Shown here: piece after piece, positions 5,958-6,052 of the stretch | Numbering within the stretch: position 1 is the first letter of the stretch | Layout of the letters: every line of letters starts with the position of its first letter | Source of the DNA: Chloroflexota bacterium | GTDB taxonomy: Bacteria > Chloroflexota > Limnocylindria > Limnocylindrales > CSP1-4 | DNA length: 6,052 bases | Direction of reading: 5' to 3' | Assembly (NCBI GenBank): GCA_025355255.1 | Contig: JANYAA010000422.1 | Span: forward strand, 1 to 6,052 | The notes under the pieces: generated by a model | What the model was told of the DNA's origin: nothing | What the model saw: the letters and a program-made list of their open reading frames with translations, nothing else | Database searches by the model: none | Made by a program: the position numbers and the translations under genes

Positions 5958-6052
5958 CTAATGTCGCGTGGCGTGCTGGGCTTCGACCGCCAACGCCATC
6001 GCATCGGCCTCATCCATATCCGCCGTGGCCCAGAGCTGCCCGAGGATGTCGA
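5958..6052 (-). CDS. probable antitoxin, C-terminal fragment (N-terminus beyond window)
   Basis: The last 31 codons of a gene entering from the right edge, ending in TAG 9 nt before the PIN-toxin GTG. The visible end reads DILGQLWATADMDEADAMAL and continues to a basic HATRH tail. This acidic-helical end, and its place directly before a PIN toxin, fits the toxin-neutralising tail of a small DNA-binding antitoxin, possibly ribbon-helix-helix. The DNA-binding part is off the window, so the family is not established. The frame is the same as that of the toxin. Confidence 0.6.
   Translation of the reverse strand, partial: DILGQLWATADMDEADAMALAVEAQHATRH

Noticed and set aside
1..6052. Mobile element, CRISPR array, tRNA or rRNA
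   Set aside because: No transposase or integrase motifs, no terminal inverted repeats, no regularly spaced repeats and no tRNA- or rRNA-like stretch were seen on reading both strands.

Overview
The window looks like a bacterial chromosome segment of high G+C content, with every convincing gene on the minus strand. Nothing points to a plasmid, phage, insertion sequence or CRISPR array. A family 5 (UDGb-type) uracil-DNA glycosylase, a COG1569-type PIN toxin gene, a dnaJ-prmA pair and start codons without Shine-Dalgarno sequences fit a Chloroflexota-like or similar high-GC lineage. That placement is an inference and only tentative.

Read in the direction of transcription (high to low coordinates) there are two gene groups. 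The first runs from the right edge to 4814. It holds the C-terminal end of a probable antitoxin (cut by the window edge), a PIN-domain toxin beginning 9 nt after the antitoxin stop, and a UDGb-type uracil-DNA glycosylase whose start codon lies inside the last codons of the toxin gene (8-nt overlap). A gene-free stretch of 200 bp (4614-4813) follows. It carries several short direct and inverted repeats, including CIRCE-like half-sites in a non-standard arrangement, and ends with a possible -10 element just before dnaJ.

The second group runs from 4613 to the left edge: dnaJ (type I Hsp40), prmA (ribosomal protein L11 methyltransferase), an alpha/beta-hydrolase esterase, a DinB-superfamily protein and mtaB (tRNA t6A37 methylthiotransferase, cut at the left edge). 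dnaJ/prmA and prmA/esterase are joined by 4-nt stop/start overlaps (GTGA and ATGA), so translational coupling is likely. DinB and mtaB follow after gaps of 54 and 48 nt. The order resembles the widespread dnaJ-prmA-rsmE-mtaB neighbourhood, with the esterase and DinB genes where rsmE is often found. The common theme is protein folding and modification of the translation machinery.

The pattern most worth following is that all three visible non-overlapping gene starts (dnaJ, DinB, mtaB) lack a Shine-Dalgarno sequence, and each has a TANNNT hexamer 6-10 nt before the ATG. This suggests leaderless or near-leaderless transcripts and internal promoters. No wholly new system is evident. The toxin-antitoxin/DNA-glycosylase overlap and the repeat-rich dnaJ upstream region are the other points worth a second look.
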